Assembly (NCBI GenBank): GCA_025618425.1
Contig: CM046850.1
Coordinates: 24,195,705-24,259,704 of the forward strand
Origin: Heliocidaris tuberculata
Lineage: Eukaryota; Echinodermata; Echinoidea; Camarodonta; Echinometridae
Direction of reading: 5' to 3'
DNA length: 64,000 nt
Positions 36,096-48,484 of the stretch are shown here, piece by piece. The stretch's first letter is position 1, and every line of letters begins with the position of its first letter. Both the position numbers and the translations under genes were made by a program. Below the pieces are notes generated by a model that had not been told where the DNA came from, made no database searches, and saw only the letters and a program-made list of their open reading frames with translations.

Positions 36096-36636
36096 TTAAA
36101 GGGAAAGTCCAGCCTGATTACAAGTTAGTTTTAAAAGAAGCAGAACAATTAAGGAAACAGATCAGTGAAGGTTTGAGCAAAATCCGATAAGAAATAAGAA
36201 AGCTATGAATTTTTAAAGTGGTAATCAATCAAACACAAAATTGGCAACTCCATGACGTATCTTGCGAGCTCCTCTCCCATTTGCCCTGTTCCAGAAAATT
36301 TCATTCATTTCCATTTTCTCTATAGATAATATTCAGTCATACATGCACCTTGGATAAAATCATTCCTCATATGTTTTTACACAAAACCTGTATGAAACAT
36401 ATTTATTCCTTCATTAAAGAAACTAAGAAAATGAAAATTTATGGTATTTTCTGTAATGAGCAAATACGCAGGGTATGTCACGGAGTTGCCAATTTGTGTT
36501 TAATTGATTACAACTTTAAAAAATCATAATTTTCTTCTTTCTTACCGGATTTTTGTTAAAACTTTCACTAATCTGTTTTCTCATTTTGCTTTATTTAATC
36601 AAATCAACTTAACACCAGGGTGGACTTACCCTTTAA
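36096..36636. mobile_element. TTAA-flanked MITE with long terminal inverted repeats
   Basis: TTAA at 36096-36099 and 36633-36636 bound a segment starting AGGGAAAGTCC and ending GGACTTACCCT. The inverted repeat continues inward for about 160 bp, e.g. CAATCAAACACAAAATTGGC on the left against GCCAATTTGTGTTTAATTG on the right. No transposase is present. Confidence 0.8.
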
Positions 36637-38373
36637 AAGACGAAAATTGAATAAAACTATTAGTATTTCTCCATCCTAGATGAAAATATCGTGTTTTATT
36701 ATCCTATCTGCGCCTATTGTAGCATGATATTTATTCAACTCTTTGGATCGTACACAAGTAGGAGAAAGTTGAATGCAGCTGAATTATGATTCTGGTAAGA
36801 CGGCATATCTCCTAACATCTTTTTGTATTATAAGGCTATTCAATATTTTTACTATTTGTTTTGTCATCAGAAAGTTTGAATGTCACGGTCACAGCGGAGT
36901 GGTAAATAACATTTTTTACCAAGTAGCTCCTGAGAAAGATTGGAAAGTTTTTTCCTTTGCTTTTTCAACATGTTCAATTTATCATATCATTGAATTACAG
37001 GCGTATACCCAAATAAATATTAAAGGGTGTCACATTCATTCTATATCCCGTCCAGCCTATCTTCCATCCAGTACAGGTAGGTGATCAGTACGTAATAATG
37101 ATAAAGAAGAAAAAACATTAAGATAAATGATGATCTTGATGATGATGATGATGATTACATTATCATGATTATACGGAGTTTTAGGATAACCAACTCTGGA
37201 CAGATATCTTCTCAGAAAATAACGCTTAGAAAACTATTCCTTCGTTGGATGTCCGAGGGGTAATAGTGATAAATTGTCCCAAGATTATTGTCCCTGCAGT
37301 AGGTGGCAGTTGTCCTAGAGGTGCTATTTGTAGAGACGTAGTTCTCTGGAGAGTTATCCTATGGCAGTATTCTATGAATGACAAAGGTTTTTTCGGCCAA
37401 ATTTACAGCTTAATCCAATTGGCGCCGAATTTTCGTTAACACATTCAAAGGCATAAAAGTTTAAATTAAGAATTCATTGACATTTAGAGTTTCAAGGCAT
37501 CAGTGTTCTAGAGTGTCCTTTCACGAAGCAGAGAAAGTATTATTTAGTTTCACATTGGACCAACCATCCAATCGTCTGCAATAACTTCTGACAATTGCAT
37601 GCTACTTCATAGTAATTCATGTAAGAGAAAGGAAGCACTAGATTTATACCTTCTTGAATCCTTCTGACTCTGAAAGTCAGTTTCTAAAGTATTTCACAAA
37701 TAGAATGATGGGTCTCAATTTCCGTTCGGTTGAAAACGATTTTAGCAAACACTGTCAGGGTTCTCTCGTATTAAGCAATCAATCGATATTTAGATATCTG
37801 CAAGGTTCAAAAGACCGTTGAATATCCGACTTTGAGTCGTAATATAACTGACAATCACGTCATTGTCCATCATGACAATTTTATTTTGACATGATATATA
37901 TTAATGTAGATGCGTGAAACACACGATGAGGGCGCTTCGTGTTGCTGTTAAAAAGTTAATATATTACTACAATAGGCAATACAGCGTCAGATGGGTGTTT
38001 TTCTTTATATTAATGATACCGATAAAGTACGACTTTCATATCGAGTCAGCGGGGCGAGAATGTAAACTTAATAGTACTTCGATATCACATTGAGTATCGG
38101 ATATTGTGAGACTGGCAAGAAAATTGTAAATCGGGTGGAATTTGAATGTATGATATCAAGTTGTCTGAGTAGGATCACTTGATTTATGCGAATAATTTTG
38201 ATATCTGACATCTTGACTCCGCAAATCTACTGAGAGCGGTTTGATTAATTGACTTATTAGAATCATTATAAGAAAGCAAAGGTGTGTTTGTGAGAATTTT
38301 AAGGAGACATACGGTTCTTGGTCACATCAGAGGGACCAAGTAAATAAAGACGAATACCTTATAGAGAAACCTG

Positions 38374-39378
38374 GTGAAAATGAATGAAACATCGACTTAC
38401 GTATCTGACGACAGTGAAGTAGGAAGTTCCCTGTCACTGCCTACCCTCATCATTTACATCTCATTCGGCATTATAGGAGTAATCGACAACGGTCTCGTTC
38501 TCTATGTCATTGCCAGAGTGAAGGAACTTCAAGATACCACCAACCTCTTCATTGCAAACCAATCGCTCATCGACGGCGTGTCCTCCATACTCCTTCTTGG
38601 TATTTTCGTCGTTCCCAAACCTCCAGTTCCCCAGAACAACCCTATCATGGCAAGATTTCTCTGCGGTTTCTGGTACTCCCAGTTCCCATACTGGGCTTCG
38701 CTGATATCCTCCCTAGTCAACCTGCTCATTCTGACTTTAGAGAGGTACTTCGCAGTCCTATATCCCATACGTTACAGAAGGCATGTCAACTACAAACTGG
38801 TGATCGGTTGTTCCCTTATCCCATGGGCTAGCGGCTTTCTCCACATGTGCTACCTGGTAACTATAACCAAAGTGGAAGGGCAATCATGCCTATTGTTTGT
38901 GTGGCCGAATGAAACGTTACAACCAGGCATGGGTATATATACCTTCTTGATATCTTTCGTCGTTCCTTTCTCCGTCATGTTTTTCCTCTACGCCCGCATG
39001 TGGCAGAAGCTTCGCGAAGGACCCGCTACAAAGGAAGAAGGGACCGTCCATCAGGCCACCGACTACAGGAACATCGCTCGCAAGAATGTCCTCAAGACTA
39101 TGTTGTCACTGAGTTTATGTTACGCCATATGCTGGGCACCGAACCAATTCACCTACCTTCTCTACTGCGTCGGCGTTGACATCAATCTGGCCGGGACATT
39201 TTACTACGTAACAGTCTGTATTTCTTTCATAAATATTTGGATCAACCCGTTTTTCTATGCGTTCCAGTATCACAAATTTCAACATGGACTTAAGACCGTC
39301 TTCTGTTGTTCTGGAAGGTCACCAGAAGTCAAAAAGCAAACTATGAATAGCGTGTCCACATCAACAATAGTGGTGTAA
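38374..39378 (+). CDS. Rhodopsin-class (class A) G protein-coupled receptor, intronless (GPCR-2)
   Basis: A single 334-residue open frame with seven hydrophobic segments, paralogous to GPCR-1. Marks: DNG (38-40) in helix 1, SLID (64-67) in helix 2, Cys97 and Cys172 for the extracellular disulfide, ERY (123-125) after helix 3, CWAP (253-256) in helix 6 and NPFFY (291-295) in helix 7. Asn4 (NETS) is a likely glycosylation site. A Cys-Cys pair at 311-312 after helix 8 is a probable palmitoylation site that GPCR-1 lacks. The C-terminus ends TIVV. Two in-frame ATGs (codons 1 and 3) could each serve as start; I take the first. Both receptors keep YPIRYR in loop 2, VWP in extracellular loop 2 and YHKFQ before the tail. 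Ligand and pathway cannot be told. Confidence 0.93.
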   Translation: MKMNETSTYVSDDSEVGSSLSLPTLIIYISFGIIGVIDNGLVLYVIARVKELQDTTNLFIANQSLIDGVSSILLLGIFVVPKPPVPQNNPIMARFLCGFWYSQFPYWASLISSLVNLLILTLERYFAVLYPIRYRRHVNYKLVIGCSLIPWASGFLHMCYLVTITKVEGQSCLLFVWPNETLQPGMGIYTFLISFVVPFSVMFFLYARMWQKLREGPATKEEGTVHQATDYRNIARKNVLKTMLSLSLCYAICWAPNQFTYLLYCVGVDINLAGTFYYVTVCISFINIWINPFFYAFQYHKFQHGLKTVFCCSGRSPEVKKQTMNSVSTSTIVV

Positions 39379-40586
39379 ACGCTCAAGGAAGGTGAGGAAG
39401 TCATCAGTTTCGGTAACGAGAATCCGACAACTTAATCACATAAATAAATGTCAGTAGTCTATCTATATCAATTACATATTTGGGCACCTTGTTACCTGAA
39501 TATGAGGTGATGGTCATTCGAATATTGGTATTTCGAAAATTCTTAGAAAGGGGTGCAGTTCCCAGTCAGAAAGAAACCCCAACCTACAGGCAAGGGTAGC
39601 GGTGTAACGTAGGTGCAGCCATTGAGGAGACACTGGCATCATGGGGGCGCCTGTCTTACTAATTAAATAAAATGCGAATTAACATGGCCACTTGTTAGAA
39701 AGTGCTGGAGGGGGTTCTGTCACTTTCTTTTCTCGTAGTTTTCCATGTCTCCGTTTCCTTTTCCTTTTTCTTCTCTTCCCCCCCCCCCCCCCACTTTTTT
39801 CGCCTACCGATTAGGTGAGCAAGTGTCCCCGTGCCTCTCCCTTAGCTACGCCACTGCTTATGGGAGCAATGCGAATGATACAAAATATACGTTTTATGCC
39901 CCCTTATCATGCTTATTATATTTTGATGCATTTTACCTTGCACAGTCCCATCCCCTTTTGAACAATCCTGGATCTGCCTCTGCCATTATTTTTGCACAAA
40001 ATGAAATAACGCCGTACCTAGTACCATATTTCTTTAAAATGTGACTTTGCAGTTTGATTGGTATTATCATTACTGTAAATTATTATAAAAAAGAAAATGA
40101 ATTTTACATGTTTTGATTAAATACTTCGGTAAATTCTGTTTTTTAAGCCCACTTATAAGGTGATAAAGTGAAAAGGATGACTTTCAATTAATAAAGGCTA
40201 AAGAAAGGTTAAGAAATAAACACATCAATAAAACATTTTCCAATTTTATCTTCCTTTTCTGATCATATAGGTTTTTAAACGAGAGCCAGCTATCAACAGG
40301 CGGTCATCTTGAGGTCCGCATTCTACCAAAATCTAAGCCCGACGTTGGGTTCATATATTTTTGGAGTAGCCGGGTCAGTAATGATGAGAGAATAAAAAGG
40401 AAATTTACACGTCATTGCCTTGTTTAGATAAAGAAGCTTTTCTTTTCATATTTGCAATGCTGACAGCACTAATATATGATTTTTTTTTAATAGTCATAAT
40501 TACTGAGTATAATTTTTTTTAAATTATGTTTGTCAATATAACATGTATCACATTGCATTTATTGTGTGAAGTAACATTTTTGACTG

Positions 40587-40842
40587 TCTAATCAAGAATA
40601 CAGCGGTGGTTGCTTCGCTAGAACATTTTTCAAAGGGGAATTATATTTATATGGACTGAAGTTACCGACAATTAGTGTGAGAAAAATTGTATACGAGCAA
40701 GAAATAAAATCGAGTCTAATCGAGAATACAGCGGTGGTCGCTTCGCTAGAACATTTTTCAAAGGGGAATTATATTTATATGGACTGAAGTTACCGACAAT
40801 TAGTGTGAGAAAAATTGTATACGAGCAAAAAATAAAATCGAG
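40587..40842. repeat. 2 x 128-bp tandem duplication
   Basis: TCTAATC at 40587 recurs at 40715. The units, from AGAATACAGCGGTGG to ATAAAATCGAG, differ at only a few positions. Confidence 0.93.
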
Positions 40843-41969
40843 GTCCTCTAGTTATCAGATTTGCCTAAAAACACAGGAGTTCAGAAAAAGCACAATGTTC
40901 GACATGGCTGTAAAAACTACAAAATTTTATGATCATAACATATAATTGCCAATAAAACTTCTATAAATGGGGTGTGGCGTCCCCTCCTCTTTAGTAAAGC
41001 CCCCAGCTTGGCCCTATCAAGTTATGGACTTAAATTGATTTATCTAATGCAGCTGCTATTTGATCTGTCTGCTTTAGGAACCTGGGATCGATTTTCTTCT
41101 CTTTTTTTTCACTGGGGTGCCGATGGTAAAATTCGAAAATTATCTAACAGGCATTTAAAAGAAAAAAAAAAGGTTATCACCTTGTGATGCTTTTTAACCT
41201 TAAAAGTCACTGACAGCACCCCCAGCACTGCCGACTCTTTCACGAGCTGCTGCAGCACCCCAGCAACCACGCTCCCATATCCATGGTCTGCTTGAGGGCT
41301 TTTGACAAAAATATTGAACGATAATTCTGTGCAATTAGCTCGGAAAGAACAGAATTTCCAGCAGGCGTTGATTCAAGTTTTCTTCTTCGTTAATCTGTTA
41401 AGATGTTTATATGCAGCCAGTGGAGATGCTATACAGATGATCATTGATTTATCTATTTATTGATTGTAATGACTGGTTGATTGATTTATAATTGTTTAGA
41501 AATGTTAGCATAAATGTTAGATTTTGTCTATTTCACAGGATTGTATGAAATCGCAACAAAAAAATTTATGAAATACTGTTAAGAAAAGAACGCATACTAA
41601 AACATCATGGTTGGTATTCTGCTAATACAGTTAAACCCGACGCTTTGTTAAAACTCGACTTTAATTTTAAACCTCGGGTCAGGTTTAAATTTTAGTAGAA
41701 TCCTCGCCTATGATTGTTGTTCTTTCGCAGTAGGCACGATGTGAAAAGGAGCACTGTTTGGTTTAATATGCATTGATGAGTGGTGATATTTCTCATGAAT
41801 AAACAGTGATGTTTCTCATCAGATAATTTACAGAAACAAGAAACCAAATTTTGAGGAGTATCAATACTGTGGTTTTGATTTTTTTTTTCATTATTCACTT
41901 ATTTCAATGTCATTTTATTACAGGCACATAAAAAGAAGCTTTATATTAGACACTTTTTAAGCATTCCTA

Positions 41970-41971
<2 letters not shown>

Positions 41972-42016
<45 letters not shown>
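41972..42016. repeat. (CT)n microsatellite
   Basis: CT dinucleotide run, with further CT-rich stretches up to 42275. Confidence 0.9.
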
Positions 42017-43919
42017 ATATCTCTTTATCTCTCTATCCCCCATCTCACACGCTCTCTCTATCTTTTTTTCTCTCTCTTTATTTGATTTGATTTAATTTGA
42101 TATCTTTATTTATATACAGTTAAAAAGGCCAAACAGTTACAAGCCTGGTTTCCATTGGGGCCTTGTAATCCCTTTCTCTCTATCCCCTTATTCTCCGCCA
42201 ACCCTCTCTCTCTCTCTCTTTCTCAGTCCATCTTTCCACAACCCCCCCCCCCCCCCCCTCTCTCTCTCTCTCTGTAGGCACTTCAAAATGAAAAATACAT
42301 GTATAGGCAGGTCACCACACACTGTATTGTACCTATCTGATATTCAGAGTTTTATCTTTTGAGTCAGTTTTAAAATATTGTGTCATATTTTGAGATATAT
42401 TTTACATTTTTAATGTTTGAAATCAATTGTATATTATCATTATCGTCATTCATAATTATATTTAACGTCTGTTATAACACTGTTGATTCGTCTCAACAGG
42501 TGTTCGTTTAGATAACAATGGATTCTTTATTGACTTTGCATTTACATTTTAAATTTGATTAAATTCTGTTTCAGAAAATCTGTGATGTTTGCTTAATGTG
42601 TTCGATTGCAGTGGACAGAGGCAGAATCTTAAATCCACAATCCCCAAAGATATCCCTCTCCTTAATTGTGTCCTTGAGCCCCCTTCCAATTATCTATACC
42701 CCAAAAGCTTCTCATAAATGTGCTAACTTTCAGCATTGCGTTTTCCCCTCCCCCTCCCAACCTCCTGAATCTGCTCTGACAGAGCAAGACTGAAACTACA
42801 AGGACATGTTTTCTTCTCCAAAATATGTTAATCTTGGGACTTATTTGTGATTATCAACTGGGAAATGATCAATTCGAATATTGTTTTTATCGGTAAAATA
42901 GTGGAGGGGCGTGTATTTCGATTGCCCCGGTGAGTCATGACATAAAGTCGAACACAACTCTTTTCAGCTTTGCTGTTCGTTTGCAAGTAAATAAAAGTGT
43001 GAGATCAAAATAACTACATAAGTATTATATATAGTTCTGGGTGTATGGGCGAGTGGGTGTGTAAAACGTGCGTGAGTATACTTCCGCGCGCGTGTGTGTG
43101 GGTGTGTGTGTGCGTGGGTGGGTTGGTGTATGCGCATGTGTGTAAATTGTGTTTTGTGAATGTCGGTTATTTGATGGAATGAGAACAGAAGGCCGGTAGG
43201 TGAAGAAAAAGGGGGGTACCAGTGAATAATGAAGGTGACATAAACCATGTAGACAGAAAAGAAAACATGTTAAAATCTAAATGAATATCAAAAATTGTCA
43301 ACGAATCAGTGGTCGATTAACCAGACGTGATGCTCTGCTCGTTCTCATTCTCCCTATCTCTCTATCTCTCTATCTCTCTATCTCCCTTTCTCTATCGTCC
43401 AGTTTAAATCATTAAAAGTACAAGAGATTACAATCTCAATGATTATTGAACTCTATATATAATGAAAAATTTGATCATATAATTCAAATATTTCCTGGAA
43501 CAAAAAAGCTAAATGACATTTTTGGAAATTGTGATTAATCATTCTTTTATGGTCGTGGTATTCGATAGCAACTTCAGACCACAAAAGCACCAACAGCTGC
43601 TAGGTTAAGTGCTATTCTTATTGAACTCATGTTTAACAGAAAACCAAAAATTCATATAAAAAGTACTTGTACTTTACTCTTTGAGTAGCATAGGCCTACA
43701 GATGTTTTCCATTATGACATAATTTACAAGGTAAAGGCTTAAAAGGCTGTCCATTTTATTAGCTTTAATATTTACAGCTTTCCCACTTCTACTGAATTAC
43801 CTTGGAAGATAAAATCATACAAAATAATGCCCCCCCCCCCCCCCACACACACACACACACCAGACACGCGCGCGCGCAAACAAAGAGATATTGGATTATT
43901 TTCTCCGGTTACATGCCAA

Positions 43920-44325
43920 TTTCCGAAGGTTCTTACTCTGAAGTTTTCGTAATTCTGAAAATGAAATAGGGTTCATACTTCCGAAAATGGAATAAGGTTC
44001 ATAATTCCGAAGGTCCATAATTCCGAAAATGTAATAGAACCCTACATTTTCTTTGGAAATAACGAACCTTCGGAATAATGAATCCTACATCATTTTCGAA
44101 ATTGTTAACCCCTTTTCATGTTAATGTTAATGTTTTCAATTACGAACCCTACTTCATTTTCGGAATTATGAACCTTCGGATAGATGAACGTTCGAAATAA
44201 CGAACCTCCGGAATTAGGAACCTTCCGAGTAATGCAACTAATTTTCGGAATTATGAACCCCCTGGTATGGGAATTCGAGTTTCGGAATTATGAATCTTCG
44301 GAATTACGAACCTTCTGAAAAACGG
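43920..44325. repeat. Cluster of self-complementary TTCGGAATTA / GAACC words
   Basis: Variants of TTCCGAA, GGTTCATAATTCCGAA and their reverse complement TTCGGAATTATGAACC occur about 20 times on both strands over 400 bp. The cluster lies between a C-run at 43830 and another at 44328. It can fold on itself in many registers. Confidence 0.8.
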
Positions 44326-45282
44326 ATGCCCCCCCCCCCCCCCTCAAGCCAAGGGTCCAAATGGGGCAATGAATCCACGGGAAGAGCATTGTAGAGGTGG
44401 AATACCAGTTATATGTTATCCCGTTAATTAGTATGTCTTATGTTATTGATAACAAGGGGGGGGGGGGTGTTTTGTTTTGTTTTGTTTTGTTTTTTAATGC
44501 TGTAAATGTATTAAACTTGATGGATGAAATGGGTTTTTTTTTTTAATACCAGTATTGAGAACGAATTTGAGTATTAATTTTGAAGACAAGGCGACCAATA
44601 AAATTCCATTATTTGACTCCCCAAGAGTTAGCAGATCACAATGTTCTTTTCAGACGTGGCTGTATTTCCACTAGCACTGCACCTGTTTCCTTTAAGTCAC
44701 CTGGAAAGTAAAAATCCTGCCGAAATCCTCTATCATTTAAAAAGATAACTGATAACCTGAGTTCAGACCCCATCGATTTCCACTGAAAATACCAAGTTAC
44801 AAATGCAAAGTTATACTCAGTGAATGAAAATCAATCTCCTAAATACAAATGGAACGAAAAAAATTTCGCAGTGCAATAACGTGTCTTGAGTTAATTTGGG
44901 CCTGTAAGCTCGTAAAACGAATGCAATACACTTATGCACATAACAACTGTGAACATGTGCGGAAAATATTCACCAATTTATTAGAAACTTTACAATAAGA
45001 GTATGTGATACAACATCTGACACAGTTTACAAGCAAAACACGATTTTTTTATTAATATATTCTATGAAATGCAATAGATCACACTGCACACAACAATTTA
45101 TTGTACATTGTCGAATGAGACCCTGTGGAACATTTGCACACGAGAAATAATGTTAAGCATCCTTTGGTTGAGGCACGATTAATGACACATTACATGCAAT
45201 AGAATATGCAATATTTTTTGCCTTACACCCGTCTTGAACGCTAATTCCACAAGCAACTAAATCAAAATATGACAAAGCAGAT

Positions 45283-46049
<767 letters not shown>

Positions 46050-46056
<7 letters not shown>

Positions 46057-46160
46057 TTTTTACCCAGGTACCCTCATCATTATCATAATACTGTTCTCCC
46101 TGAGGACCCTGCAATCATAATATTACCCCGGCTTTAGCCAAGCGAACATGATAAGGCCCT
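46050..46160 (-). repeat. SINE 3' fragment
   Basis: Minus strand: GGGGTAATATTATGATTGCAGGGTCCTCAGGGAGAAC, written here by position 46133-46094, and GGTACCTGGGTAAAA resemble the tail blocks of the SINEs at 16130-16290 and 20150-20380. It is directly next to the TAA array. Confidence 0.45.
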
Positions 46161-46518
46161 CAAGCATCCAAAGAATTTCTCCTTACCGAGGTACCAAAAT
46201 GATGTTTTGCCTACAGGTCCACCCTAACCATTACGAGCTAACCGTAATGTAAATCTAGCGCTACTCAGACATACCGGTTTTCTAAGCATGCATACGTTTG
46301 GCAGTCATAATCTTTTTGAATATTATGATCATTATAATTCTTGTCTATCTGACACTTTTAAATCATCAACAAAGAATATACAACGTACATGTACATAGAT
46401 TAAACTTAAATCAATAAGAGATATCACAACTTCACAGCAGAGCGCGTTGAAAAAGAGAGTTGTAACACGTGCATAATAAGCCTATGCGTACGCGGTCTTT
46501 ATTTAAAACATGGCGGAT

Positions 46519-46585
46519 CATGGAGCTCCCAATAGTTCCCTGTCACGTACATTCTCTATGGGAGGGAACTATTTGAAGCTCCATG
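46519..46585. repeat. 23-bp imperfect hairpin
   Basis: CATGGAGCTCCCAATAGTTC (from 46519) pairs with 46563-46585 (GAACTATTTGAAGCTCCATG at its end) around a 21-base loop, with about three mismatches. Confidence 0.7.
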
Positions 46586-48190
46586 AAATGACTGACCAAT
46601 CATAAGCGACCACCAGTGTCGCGACTCTCTGTATGTAAAGCTCTGCTTCACAGACACTGGTGCCCTCAACCAGGCTGCCTTGGAAAGTAACAGGTTAACT
46701 AAATGACCATGGCCCACGGGCCTTCCTTCCCACACGGGCCATGTAAAGATTTCCAATCAATTGCAAAGTTGCAATGGCCAATCAAGATCATTGTTTCATG
46801 CACACCTCGTTCAAAAAAGCAGACCCTGGACCAATCAAAATGCTTCTTTCTTTCTTTCTTTTTTTTTTTTTTTTTTTTTTTTTAACGACTGATTGCAAAC
46901 CTTGTGTTATCGGGTCCTTATCGGGTCCTAATCGAGCACACAAGCATTTTTAAATGATTAAAATCATAAAGTATGGTGTACAATATAATAATTAAAGCCT
47001 TACATAAAAAAGTAGCAGAGATCCTAAAGAAATGATAAAGACAGAGATATGGAGAAAGAGAAAGAGAGTGAGCAGAAGAGGGACAATGCAAGAAAAATCT
47101 CGAGATCAGAAACAAGACTGAGATGCGTTAGCATTAACATGATTTTAGTTATTATGTTATGAATACTAAGATAAATAATTCACTGAATTATTGTAGAAGG
47201 TTTTTTAAGTAACATGATATTACATTTACCGTAAAATAAGTACCGGTAAAGTGCATGTGCATATATAATTAGTCATATGATTACAGTATACTGAGTTTTA
47301 CCAGGTTCGACAATACCATAGCCGGTTTATACAAAATGTCGAAAGTGACAGCTTTTTAGAGCGTAAAGCAGCCGAAAAGCCTCCTTCTAATTATATAAAA
47401 AAAGAAAACTTGTAAATAAGTAGACAGTGCATGTCAATGAAACACATTTCAGCCCAAGTCTATTCCGTGCAAGATTTTCTTTTTCAGTTTTCGATGAGTA
47501 TTTCAAAAGAACACATTTATTTACATCTGAAAACAGGTATAAAACTCTATTCTACTTTCTTTCTTTAATATTGGTATTTGGTATTTTTTTGGTATTTTAT
47601 TAAGAAACTTCATTGACATTGACATCAATATTGATTGATTTCAATGATTTTCATGATTCAAAAATATGCATGTGTATATCTTTATCTGTATATAAACAAA
47701 TGTACTTTGTAACCACAATTGTGTTGCATAGAGTTCGATATACATTTATTTCATTGTATTTAGTACAAAAAGTCCTCTTCAATACGATGTGATTAATATT
47801 CGAGGTGAGGGCAATTCTATTTCAGTAAATTTCATTCAATCATTATTTTCTAGAAATAATTACGAAATGCCCCAGCCTCTAAATACATGTAGTACAGATA
47901 GCCATGATTTCACTACACACAATTTACACGAAGCAAGCGCGCCATGACAGAGATATTTGATACAACATGGAAGACTATTACAATTTCAAGGATTCCACTG
48001 AGCCAAAGGGCTCTTAGCGGAGCTCCCAGCCTAATATCGGGGCTCTTATTCCTTTCAAAGAATACATGGTGTAACCCTAAAAACATTTTCAATTCAGCTT
48101 CTCCATCATGGAAAACAATGCCTCAAACTGGTCGTCGCAGATTCGGCTCAAGTGCAGGAAGTATAAAAGAATTTTCCGTGTAAGTAAAAT

Positions 48191-48454
48191 CAGGGGCTGC
48201 GCCAGGGTATTTTGATAGGAGGGGCAAGACGACCTAAAGATGACGTCATATTTTTTTTCCTTTAAATAACAGGGGTAATATAGAGTTATATGTTTAAGAC
48301 CTCTCTTTTTAATACTCCTCTTTCTTCTTTCTTCCCTTTTCTTCCCTTTTCTTCCTCATTTTCTTCTTTTTTCTTCTTTTTTTGTCTTTTTTCACTACTT
48401 GAAAAATCATAGGGGGGCGGTCGCCCCCTCTGCCCCCCTGTAGCGCCGCCCCTG
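48191..48454. mobile_element. hAT-like MITE with perfect 8-bp target duplication
   Basis: AGTAAAAT stands at 48183-48190 and 48455-48462. The element begins CAGGGGCTGCGCCAG and ends GTAGCGCCGCCCCTG, an inverted repeat of hAT type. It is 264 bp, with a TTC-rich middle and no gene. It lies 23 bp beyond the GLUT-B stop codon, so probably within the 3' untranslated region. Confidence 0.85.
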
Positions 48455-48484
48455 AGTAAAATGGTGAAGGTGACCTTCTTAATC

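Larger units (their letters stand above)
33125..38373. other. Intergenic region between the two GPCR genes
   Basis: It holds a hAT-like element (34256-34528), the second CGCAAAGACTTTCG-family copy (34574-34735), a long-TIR TTAA element (36096-36636) and G, C and T homopolymers near 33150, 33630 and 34270. I see no coding sequence. Confidence 0.75.

Noticed and set aside
39545..39860. Possible hAT-like element ending CTACGCCACTGC
   Set aside because: No convincing left end or target duplication was found.
46703..46750. Short CATGGCCC / GGGCCATG inverted words as a regulatory site
   Set aside because: Eight-base arms 25 bp apart are not enough to support a function.
47944..48183. 79-residue open frame before the GLUT-B 3' MITE
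   Set aside because: No domain, no paralogue in the window and no splice context that ties it to a gene.
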